A stretch of 58,956 bases of DNA from Nevskia sp. (GTDB taxonomy: Bacteria > Pseudomonadota > Gammaproteobacteria > Nevskiales > Nevskiaceae), in contig JARLJS010000126.1 in assembly GCA_031291075.1 (NCBI GenBank), forward strand, positions 1 to 58,956, read 5' to 3'. Positions 1 through 7,202 of this stretch are shown in pieces. The number at the start of each line of letters is the position of its first letter. Within the stretch, counting starts at the first letter, position 1. The position numbers and the translations under genes were made by a program. The notes under the pieces are model-generated. The model saw nothing but the letters and a program-made list of their open reading frames with translations, was not told where the DNA came from and searched no databases.

Positions 1-584
1 GCGCTTGTACTGGCCGGCGTCGTGTTCGCCGCGTCCCAGCTTGTCCCAAAAGCCGCGGTACTCGGCGCTGGCGCGGTAGGCCGGCTCCACGAACATGGCG
101 TGGTGCTTACCCCGGATCTCGTCCAGGCTGTAGCCCATGGTCTTGAGGAAGTTGTCGTTGGCGCTGAGCACCTTGCCATCCAGCGAGAACTCGATCACCG
201 CCATCGCCTTGCCGATGGCCGCGATCTGGCCTTCGAAGTTGGCCTGGGCCTCCCTGCGCCCGGTGATGTCGGTGGCGTACTTGACGATCTTGAAGGGCCG
301 GCCGCCGGCGTCGAGGATCGGGTTGTAGCTGGCCTGCAGCCAGACCTCCCGGCCGTCCTTGGCGACGCGCTTGTACTGGCCGGCGTCGTGTTCGCCGCGT
401 CCCAGCTTGTCCCAAAAGCCGCGGTACTCGGCGCTGGCGCGGTAGGCCGGCTCCACGAACATGGCGTGGTGCTGGCCCCGGATCTCGTCCAGGCTGTAGC
501 CCATGGTCTTGAGGAAGTTGTCGTTGGCGCTGAGCACCTTGCCGTCCAGGGTGAACTCGATCACCGCCATCGCCTTGTCGATCA
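1..584 (-). repeat. Two near-identical PAS-coding repeats, period 366 bp
   Basis: Bases 1-218 recur at 367-584 with only a few mismatches (for example around 108-112 and 181-191). The period is 366 bp, or 122 codons, so frame is kept. The repeat is the PAS core; the linker between copies is unique. Such high nucleotide identity points to recent duplication or ongoing homogenisation. More copies may lie left of the window. Confidence 0.9.
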
Positions 585-669
585 CGGCGACTTGCGCTGT
601 CAGATCAGCCAGGCTACGGGAGGAACGGCGCAGAAAACGGGTAAACGCCGTCAGGCTCGCGGAACCCAT
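1..669 (-). CDS. PAS-domain sensor/transducer protein, N-terminal part (runs off the left edge)
   Basis: The open frame runs from ATG at 669 to the window edge with no stop (223 codons visible). The product opens with about 25 residues (MGSASLTAFTRFLRRS...), then a PAS domain of the kind found in chemotaxis transducers and PAS-kinases (KAMAVIEFTLDGKVLSANDN, then GYSLDEIRGQHHAMF). A linker (DITGRREAQANFEGQ) leads into a second, almost identical PAS copy that continues off the edge. The visible part has no membrane segment, so it is probably a cytoplasmic sensor. The output domain (MCP, kinase or cyclase) is not visible. A GGAG Shine-Dalgarno lies at 681-684, but a run of nine C (minus strand; 670-678) fills the spacer to the ATG. 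PAS identity is confident; ligand and output are unknown. Confidence 0.8.
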   Translation of the reverse strand, partial: MGSASLTAFTRFLRRSSRSLADLTAQVAVIDKAMAVIEFTLDGKVLSANDNFLKTMGYSLDEIRGQHHAMFVEPAYRASAEYRGFWDKLGRGEHDAGQYKRVAKDGREVWLQASYNPILDAGGRPFKIVKYATDITGRREAQANFEGQIAAIGKAMAVIEFSLDGKVLSANDNFLKTMGYSLDEIRGKHHAMFVEPAYRASAEYRGFWDKLGRGEHDAGQYKR

Positions 670-862
670 GGGGGGGGGCACTCCAGGTGGTAGTCGGAAT
701 AATGGTTCGGCTGGCAGGTTCAGCGCGAACACTTGCGGTATTGATGCGCATTGAACTGTCTTCGGCGCCACCGACAGCTCCTTGAATGCCCACAGTCGTG
801 TGGTACATCAAGGCTGACAAGCGGCGCAGCGCAAAAGCCGGCCGGGTAACGATCGCGCCGGA

Positions 863-904
863 TTGACTCAGGTCAACGCAAGCGCCGCGGCGGTTCCGCA
901 TCAT
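863..904 (+). promoter_or_regulatory. ANR/FNR-like box and promoter for the BON-domain gene
   Basis: TTGACTCAGGTCAA (863-876) fits TTGAY-N4-RTCAA, the FNR/ANR-type half-site pair. A weak -10-like CATCAT starts at 899, 36 nt from the first base of the box. This is the same offset as in the promoters at 1625 and 57178. The BON-domain start codon is at 934. The box is seen; oxygen-responsive activation is inferred. Confidence 0.6.
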
Positions 905-933
905 CCCGAGCATCCATCAAGGGAAGGGAAGCC

Positions 934-1590
934 ATGTCCGAGGATCTCCAACTACAGCAGCGCGTGCTCGAAGAGCTGGAATACGACCCCGCGGTCAACG
1001 CCGCCCACATCGGCGTCAGCGTCGATCAGGGCGTCGTCACCCTCAGCGGTCACGTCGAGCACCTGGGCGAAAAGGCGCTGGCCGCCCACTGCGCCCGCCG
1101 CGTCAAGGGCGTCAAAGCCGTGGCGGTCGAAATCCACGTGAAGGTGCCTACGGCGAAGAAAACCTCGGACGACGAAATCGCCGCCCGCGCCGTGCAGATC
1201 CTGCGCTGGGCCCTGCACCTGCCCGAGAACGACTTGCAGATCACCGTCGAAAACGGCTTGATCACCCTGTTCGGCGAGGTGAGCTGGGGCTACCAGCGCC
1301 GACAGGCCGCGGAGTGCATGCACCAGCTCGGCGGCGTGGTCGGCGTGGAGAACCGCATCACCATCAAGCCGCAGGTGGTGCCCTCCGACGTCCGTGACCG
1401 GATCCGGTCCGCACTGGAGCGCTCCGCCGACGTGGAAGTCGCCGGAATCTCCATCGAGCTGGCCGAGGACGGCGTCGTGGTGCTGAACGGCATGGTGCGC
1501 AGCCTGCACGAGCAGATCGTGGCCGAAAACGCAGCCCTGTCGGCGCCCGGCGTGGTCGGGGTGGAAAACCACCTGAGCGTGATGTCCTGA
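934..1590 (+). CDS. Triple BON-domain protein (OsmY-like)
   Basis: A 218-residue protein made of three BON (bacterial OsmY and nodulation) domains at roughly residues 5-70, 80-146 and 148-216. Each has the alpha-beta pattern with a central GxVxLxG element (GVVTLSGHV, GLITLFGEV, GVVVLNGMV). BON domains are thought to bind phospholipid or envelope surfaces and are common in stress proteins. No signal peptide is visible, unlike OsmY, so a cytoplasmic or membrane-associated location is more likely. The start at 934 follows a purine-rich AAGGGAAGGGAAG sequence. An ANR/FNR-type box lies 58 nt upstream, suggesting low-oxygen or stress induction. Family assignment is firm; the molecular role is unknown. 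Confidence 0.88.
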   Translation: MSEDLQLQQRVLEELEYDPAVNAAHIGVSVDQGVVTLSGHVEHLGEKALAAHCARRVKGVKAVAVEIHVKVPTAKKTSDDEIAARAVQILRWALHLPENDLQITVENGLITLFGEVSWGYQRRQAAECMHQLGGVVGVENRITIKPQVVPSDVRDRIRSALERSADVEVAGISIELAEDGVVVLNGMVRSLHEQIVAENAALSAPGVVGVENHLSVMS

Positions 1591-1624
1591 CACGCTGCCT
1601 CTGCCTGGCCACATTCGCCGGAAC

Positions 1625-1666
1625 TTGATCTGCGTCAAGCTTTCTTCACGGGAATTGAGATAAGTT
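1625..1666 (+). promoter_or_regulatory. ANR/FNR-like box with GATAAGTT -10 region
   Basis: TTGATCTGCGTCAA (1625-1638) is followed at 1659 by GATAAGTTGAT. TAAGTT begins exactly 36 nt from the start of the box. The promoter at 57178 has the same arrangement and nearly the same -10 (GATAACTTGAT). It faces the small gene at 1761. A class II FNR-type promoter is inferred from box, spacing and -10. Confidence 0.65.
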
Positions 1667-1760
1667 GATCCGGCCATATGAATACAGGAGCGGCCGGCGC
1701 GAAGGTATCCGCCGGTCAGACCCTGCATCCGCTACACACGAAGGAACGTACTAGAACACC

Positions 1761-2117
1761 ATGCGTTACGCACTCCATCGACATCACGCACGCACCCAGG
1801 GCAAGCGCCCCGAGGCACCTGCCCCAAAACAGGGCACGCCTAAGCCGGCGCAGCCCCGGACCGAGGCGACCCGGGCCAAGCCTGTGCAGGCGGCCCCACC
1901 CCCGGTGGATCAGCGCCGGGAGATCGTCCTCGGCTCGAACGAAGGGATCAGAACGGTCAAGGTTCGCCCATCCACCGTCATCTGGCACAAGTCCAGGAAG
2001 GCCCAGCCCCCCGCCGGGCAGACGGAAATCGCCACCGCCCCGGCCACCTCCCAGCAACACCCTGCCGAACGGCGGCCCGTGCTGAGCTTCAAGAAGCCCA
2101 CCCCGGCGGTCGCCTAG
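1761..2117 (+). CDS. Small Pro/Ala/Lys-rich hypothetical protein
   Basis: 118 residues with no recognised domain. The first half is basic and proline-rich (KRPEAPAPKQ...). The centre has one more ordered segment around residues 52-82 (REIVLGSNEGIRTVKVRPST), then the chain is Pro/Gln-rich again. No signal peptide or membrane segment is seen. AAGGAA lies 15 nt before the ATG, which is long for a Shine-Dalgarno. An overlapping frame (1678-2085) is composition-driven and was not preferred. An ANR/FNR-like promoter lies about 100 nt upstream. Coding status is likely because of the promoter and ordered core, but the function is unknown. Confidence 0.45.
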   Translation: MRYALHRHHARTQGKRPEAPAPKQGTPKPAQPRTEATRAKPVQAAPPPVDQRREIVLGSNEGIRTVKVRPSTVIWHKSRKAQPPAGQTEIATAPATSQQHPAERRPVLSFKKPTPAVA

Positions 2118-2185
2118 CGTCCTCTGCCCCGTCCCGGCGTAAAATCGCAAGAACGCAGGTTCACCCCCGCCGCGGAGATGAGGCC

Positions 2186-2440
2186 ATGAAAGGAAACGCC
2201 GTCCAAGATTCCCTGGGACGTCTGCGCACGGAATTGAAGCAGGCCAGTTTCGGCGAACCTGCCGAGCGCGAGCGGGTGGAAAGCCTCCTGCTGGAAATCG
2301 AAGGGCACCTCGAAAGCACCCACGGCGCCAAGCAGCAGAGCGCGCTGCTGGCGAGAATCTCCGACGCCGTCCGCAGGTTCGAAGTCGAACACCCGACCAT
2401 CACCGCCTGCCTGAACGAGATCGCGGCGGGTCTGGGCTGA
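2186..2440 (+). CDS. DUF4404-like small protein
   Basis: 84 residues, almost entirely helical: a first helix (LGRLRTELKQASF), a second (ERVESLLLEIEGHLES) and a C-terminal segment (RFEVEHPTITACLNEIAAGL). This layout and the terminal HP-LT-xxLN-I pattern are those of the DUF4404 family of small cytosolic proteins of unknown role. The ATG is preceded by GGAGATGAGG. It is the third short plus-strand gene in a row after the BON protein and the Pro-rich protein; a shared transcript is possible, though gaps are 170 and 68 nt. Confidence 0.65.
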   Translation: MKGNAVQDSLGRLRTELKQASFGEPAERERVESLLLEIEGHLESTHGAKQQSALLARISDAVRRFEVEHPTITACLNEIAAGLG

Positions 2441-2458
2441 CCGACCCGGGTTTGCTCC

Positions 2459-2641
2459 TTAGGCCTGCTCCGCCGCCAGCTTCACCCCGAAACCCATCAT
2501 GGTGGCGCCCAGTACCGCGTCGAGCGCCTTCTTCACCCGCGGCCGCGACAACGTGCGCCCGAGCCTGCCGACACCGAAAGCCACCAGGGTGAGCCACACC
2601 AGGCCCTCTGCGTAGTGGATGCCGACCAGCAGGGCCGACTT
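2459..2641 (-). pseudogene. 3' remnant of a LysE/RhtB-family exporter gene
   Basis: A 60-codon minus-strand frame ending in TAA at 2459-2461 reads ...ALLVGIHYAEGLVWLTLVAF and ends GFGVKLAAEQA. This is the last transmembrane region of LysE/RhtB amino-acid exporters (normally about 205 residues). A TGA at 2642-2644 closes the frame upstream and no earlier LysE sequence follows, so only the 3' third survives. Sequence from 2642 to the channel gene at 2696 reads as unrelated material, which marks a deletion or rearrangement junction near 2642. Confidence 0.65.
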
Positions 2642-2695
2642 TCAGCGAATATGCGCAAGTCTCCGCGGTGGGCGCGAAAGACAGAATGCTCCAGC

Positions 2696-3541
2696 TCAAC
2701 TTCGCCGTGCAAGCTTCTCCGCCAGCACCGCCAGCAACAGGCCCAGGGTGACGTAACCCAGTACCACCTCCACGCTGACCACGATCTCGCCGTACAGGTT
2801 GGCGGGCCGCAGGTCGCCGAAGCCGAGCGTGGTATAGGTGACGATAGAGAAGTAGAACGGGGTGAACGGGGTGCTGGTCCTGGCCCGGTAGCCATAGTCC
2901 AGGATGCCGGGAGACAGCGCGTAGATCGTCCCGAACAGCACCACCAGGGCCGCGGCCAGCAGGGCGACCCGCAGCAGGCTGCGGCCGTAGTCCAGTGTGC
3001 CCCAGGCCAGGAACATGGCCCGGCCCCAGAACGAGCCGCGCGAATGCTCCTCCAGCGTGTCCAGGTAGTCCTGGTCGGACGCGGCGCGCTTGAACAGCGC
3101 GTTGCCCCAGCAGGAGTCCAGGCCCCGGATCCCCTGGTAGCGCCCGCGCATCGCGCGGGGATTCCACTTTACGCCGCGCACACAGGCGCCGGCGAGGTCG
3201 GCGCGGCAAAGCGAGGCGCCGCCGAGGTCGGCCTTACTGAGATCGGCCTTGAGCAACTCGGCATTGTTCAGATTGGCGTCCCTCAGGCTCGCGCGGATCA
3301 GGTAAGCGTGGCTGAGATTGGCGGGACTCAACAATGCGCCGTCCAGGTTGGCATCGGCCAGGTAGGCCTTGCTCAGGTTGGCGTAGGTCAGATCCGCTCC
3401 GCACAGGTTGGCCTTGCTGAGCTGGGCCTCGGTGAGGTGCGCCATGCTCAGATCCGGCTGCACGTCCGGATGCCGTTCGCGCCAGGCGTTCCACGCCTCG
3501 GCCCCGCACATGAGGAGAGCGACGTGCTGCTCGTTGGCCAT
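2696..3541 (-). CDS. Pentapeptide-repeat protein fused to a two-TM ion channel
   Basis: 281 residues. Residues about 33-125 form consecutive A(N/D)LXX pentapeptide repeats (ANLCGADLTYANLSKAYLAD), a right-handed beta-helix. They are followed by a linker and a C-terminal Ion_trans_2 pore module: TM1 about 187-210, pore loop with filter TYTTLGFGDL at 235-244, TM2 about 251-276. TLGFGD is the K+-channel-like signature (TVGYGD family). The protein should be an inner-membrane cation channel with a cytoplasmic beta-helical N-terminus. It is read convergently toward the LysE remnant. Domain calls are secure; ion selectivity and the ligand of the repeat domain are unknown. Confidence 0.85.
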   Translation of the reverse strand: MANEQHVALLMCGAEAWNAWRERHPDVQPDLSMAHLTEAQLSKANLCGADLTYANLSKAYLADANLDGALLSPANLSHAYLIRASLRDANLNNAELLKADLSKADLGGASLCRADLAGACVRGVKWNPRAMRGRYQGIRGLDSCWGNALFKRAASDQDYLDTLEEHSRGSFWGRAMFLAWGTLDYGRSLLRVALLAAALVVLFGTIYALSPGILDYGYRARTSTPFTPFYFSIVTYTTLGFGDLRPANLYGEIVVSVEVVLGYVTLGLLLAVLAEKLARRS

Positions 3542-3744
3542 GATCCTTGTCTGCCGACCCTGCGTTCCGATCCGGGCCTCGGCCCGCGCCGGACAGACCC
3601 ACCACTGACAGCCTAGCCTGCCTCAGTGCCGGAACGGGTTGCGCCAGATCAATTCACGCCACGGCCTGGCGGCGGGCGGGAGGCTGCCCCCGGCCGCCAA
3701 GCTTCTATAATGGGCCCCGTTCGCGTGTAGCCGCTTTGTCCAGC

Positions 3745-5673
3745 ATGACCTCCAGCCACGGCGGAACTCCCGGCGTACCGGCCAGGCCGGTGCGCGTGCT
3801 GTCACTCATCCCGCCGATGACGCAGCTCAACACACCCTACCCGTCCACGGCCTACCTGACCGGCTTCCTGCGCTCGCGCGGCGTGCAGGCCGGGCAGGAC
3901 GACCTGGCCCTGGCGCTGGTGCTCGAGCTGTTCAGCCCGGACGGCCTGCGAGCGATCCGCGCCCGCATCGACACGGCGCCGCCGCAAAGCCGCACACACC
4001 GGGTGGAACACTTCGTCGAGCGCTTCGACCGCTACCTCGCCACCGTCGGGCCTACATTGGCGTTCCTGCAGAACCGCGACCCCACCCTGGGGCACCGCAT
4101 CTGCGGCCGCGCCTTCCTGCCGGAGGGGCCGCGCTTCGCCGCGCTGGAGGTCTACACCGACGACGACGGCGGCGATCCGCTGGCCTGGGCCTTCGGCGCG
4201 CTGGGCACGCAGGACCGCGCCCGGCATCTGGCCACCCTGTACCTGAACGACATCGCCGACGTGCTGCGCGACGCCATCGACCCGCGCTTCGAGTTCGTGC
4301 GCTACGCCGAGGCGCTGGCGCAGAGCCAGCCGACCTTCGAGCCGCTGGCCGCGGCGCTGGCCGCGCCGCCCACCCTGATCGACACCCTGCTGCACCGGCT
4401 CACGCTGGAGTCTCTGGCTCGGCACACGCCCGGCGTGGTGCTGCTGTCGGTGCCCTTTCCCGGCGCAGTATACGCGGCGTTCCGCATTGCGCAGGCGGTC
4501 AAGGCGCGGGATCCGTCCATCGTCACCGTGCTGGGCGGCGGTTTCGTCAACACTGAGCTGCGCGAACTGACCGAGCCGCGCGTGTTCGACTATTTCGACT
4601 ACGTCTGCCTGGATGCCGGCGAGCGCCCGCTGCTGGCCCTGCTGGAATACCTGGACGGGAAACGGCCACGCGAGCGCCTGGTGCGCACCTACCTGCGCAG
4701 CGACGACGCCGTCCGCTACGTCGACAGCGGCGAGCCCGACGTGGCGTTCGCCGAGGTGGGCACTCCCACCTGGGACGGCCTGCCGCTGGACCGGTACCTG
4801 TCGGTGCTGGATATGCTCAACCCCATGCACCGGCTGTGGTCCGACGGGCGCTGGAACAAGCTCACCGTGGCTCACGGCTGCTACTGGAAGAAATGCAGCT
4901 TCTGCGACGTGAGCCTGGACTACATCTCGCGCTACGACACCGCCGGCGCGTCCACCCTGGTCGACCGCATCGAGGCGATCGTCGCCGAGACCGGCCAGAC
5001 CGGCTTCCATTTCGTCGACGAGGCGGCGCCGCCCAAGGCGCTCAAAACGCTCGCCGCCGAGTTGCAAAGGCGCCGGCTGGAGATCTCCTGGTGGGGCAAC
5101 ATCCGCTTCGAGAAATCCTTCAACCCGGCGCTGTGCCGGCAACTCGCGGACAGCGGCTGCATCGCCATCTCCGGCGGCCTGGAGGTGGCGTCCGACCGGC
5201 TGCTGGCGCTGATGAAGAAGGGCGTGTCGGTGGAGCAGGTGGCGCGGGTCACGCGCGCCTTCGCCGACGCCGGCATCCTGGTCCACGCCTACCTGATGTA
5301 CGGCTTCCCCACCCAGACCGTGCAGGACACGGTGGACGCGCTGGAATACGTGCGGCAGCTGTTCGAAGCCGGCTGCATCCAGTCGGGTTATTTCCACCGC
5401 TTCGCCTGCACGGTGCACTCGCCGGTGGGCCGGCACCCCGAGCAGTACGGCGTCACGCTCAAGGCGCTGCCGCCAGTATCGTTCGCCAAAAACGACGTCG
5501 GCTTCGACGACCCAACCGGGGTCGACCATGACACGCTCGGCACAGCCTTGAACAAGGCGCTGTACAACTACATGCACGGCATCGGGCTCGACCAGGACGT
5601 GCGCAGCTGGTTCGCCGGCCGCGTGCCGCGCACCCGCGTGCCGCGCCACCGCATCGCCAACGCCTTCGCCTGA
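3745..5673 (+). CDS. B12-binding radical SAM protein
   Basis: 642 residues from ATG 3745; the frame is open upstream to 3547 but that part looks non-coding. The N-terminus has a cobalamin-binding Rossmann start (VRVLSLIPPMTQLNTPYPST), and VLGGGFVNTEL around residues 256-266 belongs to the same B12-binding fold. The radical SAM cluster motif is C379-YWKK-C384-SF-C387, a CX4CX2C spacing seen in some B12-dependent members instead of the usual CX3CX2C. The TIM barrel follows (HFVDEAAPP; ISGGLEVASDRLL; AYLMYGFPTQT). The reaction is probably a radical methylation or rearrangement. No obvious substrate gene is adjacent and no product can be assigned. Confidence 0.85.
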   Translation: MTSSHGGTPGVPARPVRVLSLIPPMTQLNTPYPSTAYLTGFLRSRGVQAGQDDLALALVLELFSPDGLRAIRARIDTAPPQSRTHRVEHFVERFDRYLATVGPTLAFLQNRDPTLGHRICGRAFLPEGPRFAALEVYTDDDGGDPLAWAFGALGTQDRARHLATLYLNDIADVLRDAIDPRFEFVRYAEALAQSQPTFEPLAAALAAPPTLIDTLLHRLTLESLARHTPGVVLLSVPFPGAVYAAFRIAQAVKARDPSIVTVLGGGFVNTELRELTEPRVFDYFDYVCLDAGERPLLALLEYLDGKRPRERLVRTYLRSDDAVRYVDSGEPDVAFAEVGTPTWDGLPLDRYLSVLDMLNPMHRLWSDGRWNKLTVAHGCYWKKCSFCDVSLDYISRYDTAGASTLVDRIEAIVAETGQTGFHFVDEAAPPKALKTLAAELQRRRLEISWWGNIRFEKSFNPALCRQLADSGCIAISGGLEVASDRLLALMKKGVSVEQVARVTRAFADAGILVHAYLMYGFPTQTVQDTVDALEYVRQLFEAGCIQSGYFHRFACTVHSPVGRHPEQYGVTLKALPPVSFAKNDVGFDDPTGVDHDTLGTALNKALYNYMHGIGLDQDVRSWFAGRVPRTRVPRHRIANAFA

Positions 5674-5679
5674 GCCGGG

Positions 5680-6483
5680 CTACTTCCGTCGGAACAGCAG
5701 CAGCGAAAAGACCGCCTCGGTATCCAGGGCTTGCGCCTGCTCCAGCGCGGTACGCCGGTCCGGCCTGGCCTTCCAGGCATAGGGCGTCATCTGCAGCAAC
5801 TGCTGCAGCGCCGTCCGTTCCAGGTGCAGCGGGAAGCGGACGGTATCCCGCTCGCGCAGCTCGAACAGCGGGTCGAACCCCGCCAGGAATTTGTCCGGTT
5901 CGTGTTCGCGCACCTGCTCGAACAAAGCCTCGCGCAGACTGAGCAGATGCGACGGGGCCGGCGTGACCAGCAGCACATGGCCGCCCGGCGCCAGCACCCG
6001 GTGCATCTGCGCCACCTGCGGCTGGCAGAACAGGTTGCAGACCAGATCGAGGGAGGCGTCGGCGAACGGCAGCACCGCGCTGCTGCCGACCAGCCAGGTC
6101 ACGCCGCGGGTTCGCCTGGCGGCAAGCTGGATCGCGGGCCTGGAAATGTCCAGGCCGTAGACCTCGGCGGCCACCGAGGTGAAGGCGTCGGTGTAGTAGC
6201 CCTCGCCGCAGCCGGCATCGAGCAGGCTGCGCGCGCCCAGCGGCGCCAGCCGCGCCACCGCGGCGTCGCGTAGCGGCCGGTAGTGCCCGTCATCCAGGAA
6301 TGCGCGCCGCGATCTGACCATCTCCGGGTTGTCGCCGGGGTCGCGGCTGCTCTTGTGCTGCACCAGCAGCAGGTTGACGTAGCCCTCGCGGGCGACGTCG
6401 AAGCTATGTCCCCGGGGACACTTCCAGGTCCGCGGCGCACGCTCCAGCGCGAGGCCGCATTTCGGGCAGACGACGCAGGACAT
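5680..6483 (-). CDS. rlmA: 23S rRNA (guanine-N1)-methyltransferase, RlmA family
   Basis: 267 residues. The N-terminal zinc-binding site is C6-P-K-C9 ... C22-P-R-G-H26, then the RlmA-specific block REGYVNLLLVQHKSSRDPGD with RRAFLDDGHYRPLRD. The SAM-binding methyltransferase domain follows (LLDAGCGEGYYTD, VYGLDISRPAI, LVCNLFCQP). RlmA methylates N1 of G745 or G748 in helix 35 of 23S rRNA; which one cannot be told from sequence alone. Length matches the family (about 270). The ATG overlaps the TGA of the cytochrome b561 gene by one base (TGATG), so the two are translationally coupled. Confidence 0.9.
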   Translation of the reverse strand: MSCVVCPKCGLALERAPRTWKCPRGHSFDVAREGYVNLLLVQHKSSRDPGDNPEMVRSRRAFLDDGHYRPLRDAAVARLAPLGARSLLDAGCGEGYYTDAFTSVAAEVYGLDISRPAIQLAARRTRGVTWLVGSSAVLPFADASLDLVCNLFCQPQVAQMHRVLAPGGHVLLVTPAPSHLLSLREALFEQVREHEPDKFLAGFDPLFELRERDTVRFPLHLERTALQQLLQMTPYAWKARPDRRTALEQAQALDTEAVFSLLLFRRK

Positions 6484-7043
6484 CACAGGCCGATGCGCTG
6501 CAGCTCCGGCTCGCGGTCCACCAGCTGGTGCTTGAGCGCACCCGCCAGGTGCAGGCCGAACAACAGGTACAGCGCGTAGCCCAGAGCGGTATGCCAGCCG
6601 CCGAACAGATCGTGCAGACGCTCCTTCAGCGCGGGGTCGAGCTGCGTGATCCAGCCGATGCGCGGCCAAGGCACCAGGCCATAGAGCTTCATGGGATGGC
6701 TGGCGGCAGCCTTCCAGGCCGAATCGTGGAGCCAACCCGACAGCGGCAGGGCGAACATCAGCAGATACAGCAGGCCATGCACCAGCAGCGAGGTGCGGCG
6801 CTCCCAGCTCCGGTACCCAGCCGGCAGCGGCGGCGGCGCGTGCGACAGGCGCCACAGCAGGCGCAGCAGAGCCAGGCCCAGCACGGTAATGCCGACGGAC
6901 TTGTGGGTGTCGATCACCGGCCGTACCCAGCCTTCCGGCAACAGGTCGGCGGACAGGGCCAGGATCACGTTCAACACCATCAGGACGGCGACCAACCAAT
7001 GCAGGACAATGGCCGGACGGCCGTAACGCGGGGAGGGGCTCAT
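6483..7043 (-). CDS. Cytochrome b561
   Basis: 186 residues with four hydrophobic segments (about 12-33, 47-66, 88-107, 149-170) and the haem-ligand histidines of bacterial b561/CybB proteins: H15 in VLHWLVAV, H47 in DTHKSVG, H89 in LVHGLLY and H150 in GWHTALGY. It is an inner-membrane di-haem b protein that probably moves electrons from quinol (CybB is a superoxide:quinone oxidoreductase in E. coli). Length matches the family (about 175-185). The start is followed directly by a classic N-terminus (YGRPAIVLHW). Upstream 7044-7202 is a 159-bp gap shared with the divergent glycosyltransferase gene. Confidence 0.9.
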   Translation of the reverse strand: MSPSPRYGRPAIVLHWLVAVLMVLNVILALSADLLPEGWVRPVIDTHKSVGITVLGLALLRLLWRLSHAPPPLPAGYRSWERRTSLLVHGLLYLLMFALPLSGWLHDSAWKAAASHPMKLYGLVPWPRIGWITQLDPALKERLHDLFGGWHTALGYALYLLFGLHLAGALKHQLVDREPELQRIGL

Positions 7044-7202
7044 CGCAGTTCCAGCGCGGACAGGCCACTATTCTGACGGAATCGGAGGCGGACAACCCCC
7101 CGCCGCCGTAGTGGAACCTACGGCAGGTAGTGTGTTCCAACTCCGACACGTCTTCATCTCCACCAGCACTCTCACAACCCTTCGGGATTTTCGCACCTCC
7201 TC

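Noticed and set aside
952-1728. Long minus-strand open frame antisense to the BON gene
   Set aside because: High-GC shadow frame with repeated H/D/G residues and no family resemblance; the BON domains are clearly on the plus strand.
1678-2085. Alternative plus-strand frame of 135 codons overlapping the 1761 gene
   Set aside because: Arg/Pro/Ser-rich with no ordered region and no ribosome-binding site; the 1761 frame has a more protein-like core. Not decisive, hence low confidence there too.
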